Source: Adiantum capillus-veneris (taxonomy: Eukaryota > Streptophyta > Polypodiopsida > Polypodiales > Pteridaceae). Taken from it: a stretch of 64,000 bases of DNA. Below the pieces are notes generated by a model, which made no database searches, was not told the origin of the DNA, and saw nothing but the letters and a program-made list of their open reading frames with translations. Location: contig CM043968.1 of assembly GCA_014529385.2 (NCBI GenBank), forward strand, positions 24,618,513 to 24,682,512, written 5' to 3'. The translations under genes and the position numbers were made by a program. Shown piece after piece: positions 11,297 through 22,625 of this stretch (positions within the stretch are counted from its first letter, which is position 1; the number at the start of each line of letters is the position of its first letter).

Positions 11297-12167
11297 GTGC
11301 CAAAGGAATGTGAATCCTTCAAACAAAGAAGCTTCTACCAGGTTTGAAAGAAGTGGACTGAGAGTTCTGTGAAGATTGTGTTTATGGTAAACAAAAGAGG
11401 GTAAAATTTTAAAAATCTGAAAATGAAAGAAAAAATTAAAAACTTGAGTTGGTTCATTTTGACGTTTGGGGTCCTGCAAGTACACCATCACTTGGTGGCT
11501 CATTGTAGTATGTAACATTCATAGACGATGCGACTAGGAAAACATGGGTTTATGTAATGAAGAATAAATCCGATGTGTTTTTCATATTTTAAAGGTGGAA
11601 AGCCTTTGTGGAGAATGAAATAGGTTCTAAGGTTAAATGCCTCAGATCTGACAATGGAGGCGAATATTGCAGCCAAGCTTTTGTGCTAGCAATGGCATTC
11701 AGAGGCAAAGAACATCCCCAGAGACACCTCAACAAAATGGCATTTCTGAAATGATGAACAGAACAATCATGGAGCGAGCACAAAGCATGCAGCTACATGC
11801 AGGCCTACCACTCGAGCTTTGGGCGAAAGCTGTAAGTATGTCTGTGTACTTAATCAATCGGTCACCCTCAACGGCATTGGATGGGGGAGTTCCAGAAGAG
11901 GCATGGACAGGTAAACCGGTGAATTATGCATTCCTCAAAGTGTTTGGGTGTGAGGCTTTCATGCACATAGATAAAAGCCTAAGATCAAAGCTAAATGCAA
12001 AGTCCAAAAAGTGTTTCTTCATTGGCTATGGAGAAGGTGACTTTGGGTATCGCCTTTGGAATCCTGAAGATGGTAAAATCTTAAGGAGTAGGGATGTATT
12101 TTTTAACGAAAAAAATATGTACAAAGATTACTTGGAAAGAAAACAAACAAAAGAAACAGGTGATTAG
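11297..12167 (+). pseudogene. Copia-1 integrase, broken
   Basis: The HHCC zinc-binding block is split by stops (YRLGHMS, a stop, then CEDCVYGK). The core follows with HFDVWG, then SDNGGEY near 11646-11670, then PQQNGISEMMNRT near 11720-11765. The last carries the third acidic residue of the DDE triad. The C-terminal part (FLKVFGCEAF, SKKCFFIGY, RSRDVFF) is open from 11667 to the stop at 12167. At least three stops and one frameshift lie between 11310 and 11670. Confidence 0.85.
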
Positions 12168-12170
12168 TAC

Positions 12171-14242
12171 ATGGAGCTTGAGGGCGGTGAAGACTCAAGG
12201 ACTGCAAACAATGACAATGTGCAACAATGTCAACCAAATGAGGAGCCTCAACCTATTCCCCGAAGATCTACAAGAGCAAGTAGACCTCCAAAAAGGTTCG
12301 TTCCTTCCTTCAACCATCTCTTGATTTCAGATTCTGGAGAGTCGGAATCATACAAAGAAGCTATGCAACACGAATCCAAAGAAGATTGGATGAAGAGCAT
12401 GCAAGTGGAGATGGACTCATTACATCGCAACCAAACATGGGAGTTGGTTGAGTTGCCTAAAGGTAAGCGGGCACTTCAGAAAAAATGGGTGTATAAGCTT
12501 AAGGAAGAAGAAGGTGGGAAGAAAAGGTACAAGTCTAAGCTTGTGATAAAAGGATTTTCTCAAAAGAAAGGTATTGACCTTCAATGAAATATTTTCTCCT
12601 GTTGTAAAAATGAGCTCAATTAAGCTTGTCTTAAGCCTTGTGAATGCTCATGATCTAAATCTTGAGCAAATGGATGTAAATATGGCATTCCCTCATCACG
12701 GTGACTTAGAGGAGGAAATTTACATGCTTCAACCAAAGGGGTATGAAGTAAAAGGTAAGGAGAAAATGGTTTGCAGATTAAAGAAGAGTTTGTATGGTTT
12801 AAAGCAAGCATCAAGACAATGGTACTTGAAGTTCGATCGATGGATGTTAGATCATGGAGATAGAAGATGCAACTCAGATCATTGCATCTACACGAAGAAT
12901 TTGGGAGATGGGAAGTTTATCATCCTAATGTTGTATGTTGATTGCAAGTGCTAACATGTATAACATCAAAGACCTAAAAGAAGAACTGTCTAAATTTTTT
13001 TCAATGAAAGATTTAGGTGTTGCAAAGAGGATACTTTGAAGATATGAAGGGAAAGGACGAAGAAGAAAATAAAGCTATCTCAAGAGGATTACATCAAGAA
13101 GGTACTAGAAAGGTTTACAATGCAAAATGCAAAAATGGTTTCTACACCTTCAGCTAGTCACTTTAAACTAACCAAGGATATGTGTCCAAAGACACAAGAG
13201 GAGATAGCCTATATGTCTAAAGTTCCATATGCTGCAGCGGTAGGTTCTCTTATGTATGCTATGGTTTGGACAAAGCCAGACATTGCACATGCATTGGGAG
13301 TTGTAAGTAGGTTCATGGACAACCCTAGTAAAGAGCACTGGCAAGCTATGAAGTGGATACTTAGGTATCTAAAAGGGACAACAACAAATGCCTTGTATTT
13401 TGGAGGAACTGATATTTTTCTAGAAGGGTATGCTGATGCAGATATGGCAGGTGACAAAGATACTCGAAGGAGAACTTGTCTTCATGGTTGGAGGCACAAC
13501 AGTAAGCTGGGCTTTGAAGCTGCAGAAAGTGGTCTCACTTTCTACCACGGAAGCAGAGTATGTAGCAATGACGGAGGCAAGCAAAGTTCCATATGTTGCA
13601 GTGGTAGGTTCTCTTGTGTATGCTATGGTCCGGACAAGGCCAGAAATTGCACATGCAGTGGGAGTTGTAAGTAGGTTCATGGACAACGCAGGTAAAGAGC
13701 ATTGGCAAGTTGTGAAGTGGATACTTAGGTATCTAAAAGGAACAACAACAAATGCTTTGTATTTTGGAGGAACTGATATTTTTCTAGAAGGGTATGCTGA
13801 TGTAGATATGGCAGGTGACAAAGATACTCGAAGGAGCACTACTGGCTATGTCTTCACGGTTGGAGGCACAACAGTAAGTTGAGCTTCAAAGCTGCAAAAA
13901 GTGGTCTCACTTTCTACCATGGAAGCAGAGTATGTAGCAATGACGAAGGCAAGCAAAGAAATTATGTGGCTTCACAGATTCTTAGAAGAGCTTGGAATCA
14001 AACAAGACAATTGTGTCTTATAAAGTGATAGACAAAGCGCTATCCATCTTGTGAACAACTCGGCCTTTCATTCAAGGACAAAGCACATTGTGAGATATCA
14101 CTTCATACGCACTCTTTTGGAAGAGGGACAACTAAAGTTAGAAAAGGTGCATACAAGTAAAAATCCTGCAGACATGTTTACAAAGGTGGTCAACAAGGAG
14201 AAGTTGATCTTTTGCTCATCTTCAATCGGCATTCGAGGATAA
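12171..14242 (+). pseudogene. Copia-1 reverse transcriptase and RNase H, broken and partly duplicated
   Basis: The frame 12171-12587 holds the linker and the start of the RT (ALQKKWVYKLK). RT continues in another frame at 12574-12954 with FSPVVKM, QMDVNMAF and [13 protein letters not shown]. The catalytic YVDD motif is disrupted: LYVD is followed by a frameshift at about 12945. RNase H follows from 13120 (PYAAAVGSLMY, DIAHALGVVSRFM, WILRYLKGT). A segment of it is duplicated in tandem. The end of the protein (TKHIVRYHFIR, NPADMFTK) reads to the stop at 14242. Confidence 0.85.
13219..13954 (+). repeat. Tandem duplication inside the Copia-1 RNase H region
   Basis: Unit 1 is 13219-13582 (364 bp) and unit 2 is 13583-13954 (372 bp). 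Both start at AAAGTTCCATATG and cover the same protein segment from VPY to the TEAEY region. The 8-bp length difference is a deletion in unit 1 near 13472, which also shifts its frame. The breakpoints share AAAGTTCC-like microhomology. Confidence 0.9.
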
Positions 14243-14290
14243 GAAGCCAGGATGGAAAGCAGTCACAAGTTTGGTTTGGAGATCAGTCTC

Positions 14291-14302
14291 CAAGTGGGAG
14301 AT
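14291..14302 (+). promoter_or_regulatory. Copia-1 polypurine tract
   Basis: CAAGTGGGAGAT lies immediately before the 3' LTR. The AAGTGGGAG core is usual for plant copia elements and also occurs in the two other copia elements of the window. Confidence 0.8.
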
Positions 14303-14846
14303 TATTAAGTATGGGGCCTAATTTAACCCTTGTAATTTTCTGTGGTAAAAACGCACATTTGTAAGGCCCTCATTATGAGGAGAAACCATTGTGCGTGAAG
14401 AAAAATCACTCGCCAGAAACAAAAAATTTGCCGGAATATTATGGCCGGATGACGGCCGGAAAGTGGTCGAAAAACGATTGATTGGTTGGCCAGTGGCTAG
14501 TGGCAGGATTCAGAAGCGGATTTGTCTCCTCAAGGGTGGCCACACATGGGCGGATTAGAGGGTCCAATTTGGACTTATCTACACAAGGGCGGCTACACAT
14601 GGCTACCTCTCATGAGAGAGGGCAACCCTTTTGGCCTATAAAAGGAGGCCATTTCTACACACATTACATATTGTGAAGTTGATGCAACAAGCTGGGTGTT
14701 AGGTGGTGAGAATGAAGCAAGGTGGGAGCTCTATTAAGGGTATAATCCCTTTGTAACCTACTTCTTGTTTAAAGTACTAAATCCATTAAGTGGTTGCTTT
14801 CCTTCCCGTGGATGTAGCCTACATTGGGTGAACCACGTATATCGTG

Positions 14847-14913
<67 letters not shown>

Positions 14914-14993
14914 ATCTCTTGTGTGTGAAAATTATCTCTCTCCATTAACTAATCTACTCAAGTATCTACTTAGCTACGTCATATTTCCTAGCA
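14303..14993 (+). repeat. Copia-1 3' LTR (691 bp)
   Basis: It starts TATTAAGTATGG (the TG end mutated to TA) and ends CCTAGCA before the GAAAC duplication. The (CT)n run at 14851-14912 is longer than in the 5' LTR. Confidence 0.9.
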
Positions 14994-15212
14994 GAAACTT
15001 GGTCAACTTGTAGTCCTTGCTATTTTGAGGCTATTTCCCAACTTTTTTTTTGTATTTGGATCACAAAATCTCAAGATATATCCAATTTTGTGTCTAAAAT
15101 CCCGTTTTTTTATTTTTTGCATTATCATCCAATTCTGATGTGAAATCAGAGAAATGTCCTAATGATGCACAGTGTCACCTATCACTTTTCTGCAAAAAAA
15201 AGGACTCTTAAG

Positions 15213-15234
15213 GTACATGGATTGCGATCCATGT
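15213..15234. repeat. Eighth copy of the palindrome motif
   Basis: GTACATGGATTGCGATCCATG with one mismatch in the central ATCGCGAT, flanked by AAG and TTCC as in copies 1 and 2. It lies 0.2 kb right of Copia-1, so before that insertion it was about 0.26 kb from the copy at 9199. Confidence 0.9.
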
Positions 15235-15932
15235 TCCTCTACAGATTCTGCCCAAACTTATTATTTTACTTCTGATGAGTATTCTAAAGCCCTTGATCAA
15301 CAAATTTTTGAGTCACATGGTATCATGTGAGTGTAAGGAAGAAGGATTTTTAATAGAGGTACCATAAGTATATACAATAGGGGTAACCCCTACTTATTTT
15401 TTATATCTACCATAGATAAAGGGGGGGGGAACCCTCAAATCTTCAATTTTTAAAAAATATCCCCTATCTTCAATTTTGCAATCATCTCGTTAGGCCATAA
15501 TTTTTGCACTTGCCCAATGGAAGATGGGCTTTCACTCTCTAGAAGTAGATGCTCCATTCTAAGGTGTAAACACTCTACCCTCGTGTTGCACAATGCTAAA
15601 AAAAACTACCTTTAGTGTATTATGTACATCATTATTAAGGCCAATGTGTTAGTTTTAGGAGACTACAAATTTCACATCTACAAGGCCCATCAACATGGAA
15701 AAACAAAGGTTTAAATGGCAATTAAGATTGTGCCAAGGCAATATGGAAAAATGAAGGTTTAACATTATTTAACAACAAATCCTAGCTAGATTTTGAGCTT
15801 TCCTTGAGGGGAAATGCTACAAGCTTTAGTGAAAAATCTCGCAAATCTCTCACATTTGAAAATTGGGGGAGTTTTAAGTGTGCACTCATATTTATCCTAG
15901 AAATTGGGAGAGTTTCAAGTGTGCCCTTTTTA

Positions 15933-16107
15933 GGGCAATATTTCCTTAAAGAATTGTGAGCACCTCAATGCTCTTCTCTATTGTGTGGCTAAGTAAAAAT
16001 CTTCCACAAGCTTATTTGCCCATTTAGGGAAATAGTGCCTTGAAGGATTGTGAGAAGCTCAAAGCTCTTCTCTGTTATGTGGCTAAGTAATAATCTTCCA
16101 CAAGCTT
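15933..16107. repeat. Diverged 81-bp duplication, period 94 bp
   Basis: 15933-16013 and 16027-16107 share GGCTAAGTAA, ATCTTCCACAAGCTT and GCTCTTCTCT in the same order. Both run from GGG(C/A)AATA to CAAGCTT. Confidence 0.8.
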
Positions 16108-16952
16108 GAGGCTGCAAGAAACCCTCGACTAATCAAGTTTGCTTGTGTTTTCTCACCAATCCCTGCTTTTGACAAGCTATGTAAATCTTAGGCCTATAAC
16201 CATGGAGCTTTGGTTTCAGTTCTCAAAAAAAAAAAAAAAGATTATGCAAAAAACCAAAATTTGATGACCCCTCTTTTCTACTTCCTTTGGCAGCTTCTCT
16301 AAAGCCTTTCAAACCTTGCACAAAACCTGTGGACCCTTGTGGGAATCCCCTTAAGCCGCCATAAACTTGGCCGATAGCACTAAAATAGGCAGCCAAGGGT
16401 GTCTCCTTATGAAAGCATGCAAAATTGGCTATGGCGGCCTATTTGGTAGCACACGAGAGAGAAGAAATTGTATGGTATCTAATTACCTTTTCAATATGGA
16501 AGTTTGTGCATGATGTTTGTAAGTGACCTTCTAGGGCTCTTGCTATTTGATCCTATACTATTTTCGGCTTTGTGACGTGTCAATGTCTTATAGATTCAAA
16601 GTAATCTACATGGTACTATTACATTTCTAGTAAATGGTTTTGGGATGTGACTACACGTGTAAATGTCATATGTTGAATTTGTTATGGATTTTTGTGAAGT
16701 AACTCGCAAGAAATTACTCTAATAAGTAGATGTACTTAGTTCTCAATTATAACAGGGAATTGGAATTGGATGAGGTCTATAGTATCATACTTGACTCTCG
16801 GTGGATACAATCTATACTTTGTATTATATTTGGCTCCATCCTAAGCAAATAGCCATGGTAGGAAGCAAAGGATTGATGATATGTATTTCCTTTACTAGGG
16901 TGTTTAGTGTGACCACTTATGGTAGCATACATAGGTGCTACCTTGAAAGGCA

Positions 16953-17178
16953 TGTTACCATACATGTAGAAGTGATGTGTGTGAACACACTTAGGACTGT
17001 TGGGGGACTTTTTCCCTCACTAGTAGGTTTTCTTCCCCGTGCATTGCGTATACACACATCACTCTAGGGCTAAATTTCCTTTCTATTTGCACATTAAACA
17101 ATATACTCTTTGTTGTGTGCCTAGAGCTTCTCCATCTTCTCCAAACTATGTGCGTGTCCCAAAATCCTAATTCCAAAA
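16953..17178 (+). repeat. Copia-2 5' LTR (226 bp)
   Basis: It runs from TGTTACCATACATG to CCTAATTCCAAAA and matches 25244-25488 in order. Shared blocks include GTGATGTGTGTGAA, CTTCCCTCACTAGGAGG-like and CATCTTCTCCAA. Confidence 0.8.
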
Positions 17179-17180
17179 AT

Positions 17181-17192
17181 TGGTATCAGAGC
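17181..17192 (+). promoter_or_regulatory. Copia-2 primer-binding site
   Basis: TGGTATCAGAGC is a perfect match to the initiator tRNA-Met complement used by plant copia elements. Confidence 0.9.
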
Positions 17193-17529
17193 AGGTCATG
17201 TTCTCCTAGTAATGTCTCCAACATCCCTCCACTCACGTTTTTCAAATTTTTGCACCCTTTGGTGAGCGTCAGCAACTCGACTAATACTTAGAGACAGCTC
17301 TTAGAGCTTGGTGTGCTCAGATTTTTCGTTCGAACTCATTTTGGCCGTTTTTGTTCACTATTGGTAGTACTACGTAAGTCTTTTGTGCAAAATTTATTTC
17401 AAGGTAATTTTTGGCATAACAAGTGCCTAACAATGCTCTTCGGGTTGTGCTATATAGCATATGTTAGTCCTTCTTTGCTTTTCCTCTTTTGGGACATTTT
17501 TCACATCAGGTGTAGTCACTTGCCCACGA

Positions 17530-17711
17530 GTGACAACAACACATATGTTTTCAAGACGTTTGCTACCGAGGAAAAATTGGATAGGGATAACTATCCAATG
17601 TGGGCTTACATGATGACGCATGTTTTTGTGTCAAAAGAGCATGTGAAATGTTGTGCTAGGCATTGATGTACGTCTACCTTTTGTGGATACAAGCTCTGTT
17701 GAGGATGTTAC
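17530..17711 (+). pseudogene. Copia-2 gag, N-terminal piece
   Basis: The frame includes EEKLDRDNYPMWAYMM near 17566-17613, a copia gag N-terminal block (N-Y-x-x-W). A stop follows at 17664-17666. The coding piece is cut at 17711 by the insertion of Copia-N and resumes at 22787. Confidence 0.7.
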
Positions 17712-17736
17712 TGAAGTCGCGGAGCGGAGCTTAGAT

Positions 17737-17781
<45 letters not shown>

Positions 17782-17952
17782 TACACACACAGAGAGCTTA
17801 CGCAGTACCAGAGAATTCTTTGAAGGGTTATCTCCCAAATCTTATTATTCACACAAGTACAAGTGAGTATATACAAAGAGTTAGTGATAAGCGAGTTAGG
17901 TGGGCGGCCAGCCATATCCGTATAAGAGGCCACTTGGGTTTTAATCCCAAGA
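17712..17952 (-). repeat. Copia-N 3' LTR (left copy)
   Basis: 241 bp with a (CA)n run at 17738-17779. The right end reads AAGA where the other copy has AACA. The reversed polypurine tract follows directly. Confidence 0.9.
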
Positions 17953-18036
17953 AGCTCCCACTTAAAGTCCAATGTGGCACTTTAAGTAACTGTAAATCTA
18001 TGAACATAAATGTACAAAGATTTACATGGCTGCCAT

Positions 18037-20033
18037 CTATCCAATGCCCAATAACTCACGACAATGCACAAAGCCCTCTCCTGGAAGTCCCTTTGTGAGT
18101 AGATTAGCAGGATTGTCCTTGGTGTGGATCTTCATCAGTTGTATCTGCTTGTCTTCAAGTACTTCTCTAATGATGTGATATTTCACATCAATATGCTTAG
18201 TCTTCGAATGGAACACTGGATTCTTTGCCAATTGTATAGCACTTTGACTATCACAATATAACTCTGGCGTATCTACTTTGATTCCCAAGTGTGCTACCAA
18301 TCTACCAAGCCAAATAGCTTCTTTGCATGCCTCATTTTCTGCAACATACTCAGCTTCTGTAGTAGACTGCGTAATACAATCTTGTAATTGAGATCGCCAT
18401 GATATGGCACCTCCAACGAATTTAAAGACATAGCCTCATGTAGATCTCCTCTTATCCAAGTCTCCTACATAATCTGAGTCAGTGTATCCTCTGACACTCA
18501 AATCCTGACTACCATAGCATATGCGCATACTCTTTGTATGTTTTAAGTATCTCATGATACCTTTCACTACCTCCCAATGTTTCTTGCCGGGATTTGACAT
18601 ATATTTGCTAACCACTCCCACTGCAAATGCAATATCCGGACGTGTAGCAATCATTGCATACATCAAACTCCCACATGCAAACGCATACGGCATCGTATCC
18701 ATTTCAACCTTTTCCACCTCACACTGTGGGCAATCTTGGTTGCTTAGTTTCACATATGACGGCAATGGTGTCATCAATGCCTTTCCCCTGTCCATATTGG
18801 AACGTTGCAACACCTTGTCAATATACTCTTCCTGAGATAAGTAAAGCATCTTCTTTGACCTATCTCACTGGATACGCAAACCCAGTATATGACTTGCCTC
18901 ACCCATGTCTTTCATGTCAAAAACCTTTGCCATTTTTTACTTAAGGGCTGAAATTTCTGCCATTTGTCTACCAGCAAGTAACATGTCATCCACATACAAG
19001 ATGAGGATTATCAAGCTACCATCCTTAGTTTGTCGAGTATACAGGCAATGATCTATCTCACTTCTCTTATATCCTTGAGAGAGCATAAATTGGTGAAACT
19101 TCTTGTATCATTCTCTTGGTGCCTGTTTCAAGCCATAGAGACTCTTTCTCAAATGACATACCAATTTCTCTTTGCCTTGCTCAACATACCCTTCTGGCTG
19201 CTGCATATAAACCTCCTCATGCAAATCTCCATGAAGAAATGTCGTTTTCACATCCATCTGATGTAAATGCAGATCATATTTGGCAACCAAAGCAAGTACA
19301 CTTCTCAATGTTGTCATCTTGACAACTGGTGAAAAGACTTCATCAAAATCTATTCCGTGTTCTTGCTTAAAACCCTTAGCAACCAACTGTAGCCAAGAAA
19401 TATACACTTCCTACTCTTTGGTTCTAACTTATTCCTCAAATCCTTAGAAATATGGCTATAAGCCTCACAACGAAAGATCCTGAGATACTTATATGAAGGA
19501 GCCTTTCTTGTCCATAGCATCTCGGCCACTGCTTCCCTCTCCAGAACACTACTAGGAGATCTGTTGATCAAATGGACTGCTGTAGCCACTGCTTCCGCCC
19601 AAAATCCATCAGGCAACTCAACATTTGACAACATGCTTCTGACCTTCTCCTGTATGGTTCTATTCATACGTTCTGCAACCCCATTCTGTGAAGGATTATA
19701 TGGTGCAGTAAGTTCCCGCTTAATCCCTTTTGCTTCACAAAAGTCTTGAAAAGCTTTGGAAACGTACTCTCCACCATTGTCATTTCTCAAGCACTTCAGC
19801 TTCTGACCACTCTGATTCTCCACAAGCTACAAGAATGTCTTAAAGAACTTGAGCACCTCATCCTTGTGCTTCAAGAAGAAAACCCATACTCTGCAAGAAT
19901 AGTCATCTATAAAGGTACAAAAGTACGCTGCTCCCCCTAGCGACAAACTAGGCATTGGTCTGCATAGATCACTGTGCACAAGAGCTAACCGTTCGTCCCT
20001 ATGATTTCTCTTTGATCTGTGCGGTTCCTGTGT
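18037..20033 (-). pseudogene. Copia-N integrase, reverse transcriptase and RNase H, broken
   Basis: Read on the minus strand. The integrase core has LRNDNGGEY near 19785 and NGVAERMNRT near 19680. The integrase C-terminus (CIFLGYS) is joined within a few codons to the RT block [14 protein letters not shown] near 19375, so several hundred bases of the usual linker and RT N-terminus are missing. RT continues with [23 protein letters not shown] and [10 protein letters not shown]; a stop follows, then the catalytic LYVDDML near 18975-18995. RNase H runs to the stop at 18037 with TTEAEYVAENEA, YCDSQSAI and TKHIDVKYH. Stops and frameshifts separate at least five segments. Confidence 0.85.
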
Positions 20034-21491
20034 TTACTTACCATAAACACAATGCTCACAAAACTCAAAATCTTGAAATGAAAATCCAGGCAAATAACCA
20101 TAACGAGAAAGTATTTCCATTCCTCTTTTTGACATATGTCCCAGCCTACGATGCCACACTGACACACTTGGCTGCTCAATCACAATAATTACATGGTTTT
20201 TAACCTCTGAAACATGTAAAGTGTACAAAGTTCCTGACTTGATGCCATGTGCTACGGTTATCGAACCTTTGGAGATCTTCCAAGCGTTGTTCCCAAAAAC
20301 CGTCACATAACCCGCATCATCCATCTTCCCTGTACTGATCAAGCTCTTTCGTATTGCTGGAACATGTCTGGCATTCTTGAGCCATAAAGAAGAGCCATTC
20401 TGAAACTTCAACTGCACATCTCCCACTCCAAGTATGTCACAAACCTGCTCATTGCCAAGTTTAACATAATCTTTAGTAGCCACATATGATGTAAACCACT
20501 CTTTGTGCGGAGAAACATGTAAAGATGCCCCTGAGTCGATAATCCAATCACTCATAGCATGTCCATCCTCTGCAGTTAAGAAAACAGAATCAAAATTGCT
20601 TGTGAGGAAGATGTCACCAGCTGCTATACTAGAATCACTGTCTGAACCAAATCCTGAGACATTCACCTCTTCAATCTTCACTGAACTCTTCTTTTCATCT
20701 TGGTCAGAACTATTTGTTTTACCTTTTTCTTGTTTCCACTTCATACAGTCTCTCTTCATGCGACCCTTCTTGCCACAATGGTAGCATTCTATGTCATCCT
20801 TTGACTTCGAGTCACGAGACTTACTTCGGTTTTGTGCCCTTTTACCCTTCTTCTCTTTAGACTGTTGTCTCCCCCGAACGACCAAAGCACTATTGCCTTT
20901 GCCTTTGTCAATGTTCTTCCTGTTCACTTCCTCTGTAAGCAAGGTGCCTTCTACATTGGCACTTGTAAGACCCTTTGGCGCGAGAGAATTACTTAATGTC
21001 GTGCGAAAAGTATCCCAACTGTCTGGCAAAGTGATTAAGAGAAACATAGCCTTCACTGAATATGGAAAGACTATCTCCTGTGCTGTTAACTGGCTCAAAA
21101 TTGTGTGACATTCATTGAGATGATTTGACATGGCTGTCCCTTCCTTCATCTTCAAATCCACCAATTTCTTGAGCCAGTAAATCTGAGAAGCAGCACTTTG
21201 TTTCTCATACATACCACATAGCTTTTTCCATACGCCATACGCTGTAGTCTCTTCTGCTACGTTGAAGTAAAAATTTTCTGCGAGTGTCAACACGATTGTG
21301 GAACAAGCTAACTCGTCAAGCTCTTCCCACTCATCTTTAGCCATACCTTCTGGTCTCTCCCCTTTGAGCTTCAATGGCTTCACTTGTTTTTTCTGCACCA
21401 AAACCTGCCAAATCTGCTTCTTCCAGAATGGAAAGTTTGTGCCATCCAGCTTCTTTATGTTGTAAAGAGTCTCACTTTGAGAAGATACCAT
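20034..21491 (-). CDS. Copia-N gag, protease and pre-integrase, long open frame
   Basis: One frame of about 485 codons from ATG 21491, chosen because SSQSETLYNIKKLDGTNF matches the usual copia gag N-terminus. The open frame reaches further upstream to 21665, but that part looks like leader. Gag has FPFWKKQIW, WKKLCGMYEK and LPDSWDTFR. The zinc knuckle near 20745-20790 reads CYHCGKKGRMKRDC, with arginine where the zinc-binding histidine is expected. The protease block DWIIDSGASLH is near 20525-20560. The pre-integrase HHCC motif (WHRRLGHMS to CEHCVYGK) ends at the stop 20034. The stop cuts gag-pol before the integrase core, so the element cannot make its polyprotein. Confidence 0.85.
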   Translation of the reverse strand: MVSSQSETLYNIKKLDGTNFPFWKKQIWQVLVQKKQVKPLKLKGERPEGMAKDEWEELDELACSTIVLTLAENFYFNVAEETTAYGVWKKLCGMYEKQSAASQIYWLKKLVDLKMKEGTAMSNHLNECHTILSQLTAQEIVFPYSVKAMFLLITLPDSWDTFRTTLSNSLAPKGLTSANVEGTLLTEEVNRKNIDKGKGNSALVVRGRQQSKEKKGKRAQNRSKSRDSKSKDDIECYHCGKKGRMKRDCMKWKQEKGKTNSSDQDEKKSSVKIEEVNVSGFGSDSDSSIAAGDIFLTSNFDSVFLTAEDGHAMSDWIIDSGASLHVSPHKEWFTSYVATKDYVKLGNEQVCDILGVGDVQLKFQNGSSLWLKNARHVPAIRKSLISTGKMDDAGYVTVFGNNAWKISKGSITVAHGIKSGTLYTLHVSEVKNHVIIVIEQPSVSVWHRRLGHMSKRGMEILSRYGYLPGFSFQDFEFCEHCVYGK

Positions 21492-22537
21492 GTCTGCCAA
21501 ATTGTTTACTCCTGGGAAAAATCCGGTAGAGTTTCCCCTGTAAACTGGCCTCTGTACATAATAAACAAGCTGTAAACAACAAGCTGAACACCTCTCCTCA
21601 AGAACTGTTAGTATTTTGAAAAATTTTGACAGAGTCTCCACTGTAAACTGAGCTCTAAAAACCAAAAGATAGCTCAGAAAACAACCATAAATAGCTGACC
21701 AGTGACAAATCTAAAAATATATGTAATATACTATCCTGTAAGCATACACTCTCTCCTGTCTGGGCGATCACAGAACCTGTATCTGTCTCAAGACTAAACC
21801 CCTGAACAATGCCTCAACGGCTTGACGCATAAGATGCAATCCAGTGTCTACACAAAGTCATACATCCTATGGGATAAAAGTCATCGAAGAGGATGCGTGT
21901 AGAGGGGAACTCCAGCAACCTAATCCACCTCACAGTGGGTAACCTAGCCCCCAGTGCTTGGCTTCAAAAAACCTCACACACTACCCTCTCAGGTGGCTCA
22001 GTAAACTGCCCAGAACTAGCATACATCCTACAATAGACCAATCATTGTCCTATGATCGCTGCGGCGGTCTGTCTGCTAGCATGACTTACAACTAGCAGAC
22101 CCACAATCACAGTACATCAATCTGCAATACATGCCACTGGTGTCAAGCCGTTGTATGGCCACACCTCCCCTGGAACCTGGCAAGCACAAGAAGTAGCAAT
22201 ACAGACTGCAATATATATATATATCTGATGATATATATGTGTACCTGGTCTATAGATGATGCTTTGAAGACTAATGAGTGATGAATGTCCATGTCGATAT
22301 TGATGCTGATCACCTCCTACTTGCCAATCTACACAAGACGGGTTTTTTTGCGGCTGAAACCTATCTTTTGATGTAGTGCTCAGAACGAAATTCTGAGGGC
22401 ATTCGAAAGGGGGGTAAAACCGTAGGTCACCTACTAAAATACTCCCGGAACGCCGAGTGTGAATTTCCAAGCTCCGGATCCAGAATCTGCCTAAAAAGTG
22501 CGCACGCACGTAATTACGCAAAAACGCACTGAACCTT
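21492..22537 (-). other. Copia-N 5' leader
   Basis: About 1.05 kb between primer site and gag start, with no convincing long frame. It contains a TA run at 22210-22224. Long leaders are common in plant copia elements. Confidence 0.6.
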
Positions 22538-22549
22538 GCTTTGATACCA
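22538..22549 (-). promoter_or_regulatory. Copia-N primer-binding site
   Basis: GCTTTGATACCA is the reverse of TGGTATCAAAGC, a one-base variant of the initiator tRNA-Met complement. It lies two bases from the 5' LTR. Confidence 0.9.
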
Positions 22550-22551
22550 AT

Positions 22552-22577
22552 TGAAGTCGCGGAGCGGAGCTTAGATC

Positions 22578-22625
<48 letters not shown>

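Larger units (their letters stand above)
9242..14993 (+). mobile_element. Copia-1: full-length Ty1/copia element with TSD GAAAC
   Basis: The element is 5,752 bp long. Related LTRs lie at 9242-9954 and 14303-14993, and a perfect 5-bp duplication GAAAC lies at 9237-9241 and 14994-14998. The internal order is primer site, gag, protease, integrase, reverse transcriptase, RNase H and polypurine tract, which is the copia order. All domains are broken by stops or frameshifts, so it is non-functional. It inserted into the palindrome-bearing repeat. Confidence 0.95.
14999..16952. other. Non-coding DNA between Copia-1 and Copia-2
   Basis: It continues the sequence interrupted by Copia-1. It includes a G run at 15421, an A run near 16230 and a local duplication at 15933-16107. 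No gene was recognised on either strand. Confidence 0.5.

Noticed and set aside
13420-13839. Minus-strand frame of 139 codons across the Copia-1 duplication
   Set aside because: A shadow of the duplicated RNase H sequence on the opposite strand.
17181-17192. tRNA gene suggested by the TGGTATCAGAGC motif
   Set aside because: The motif is a primer-binding site; no cloverleaf, A box or B box surrounds it.
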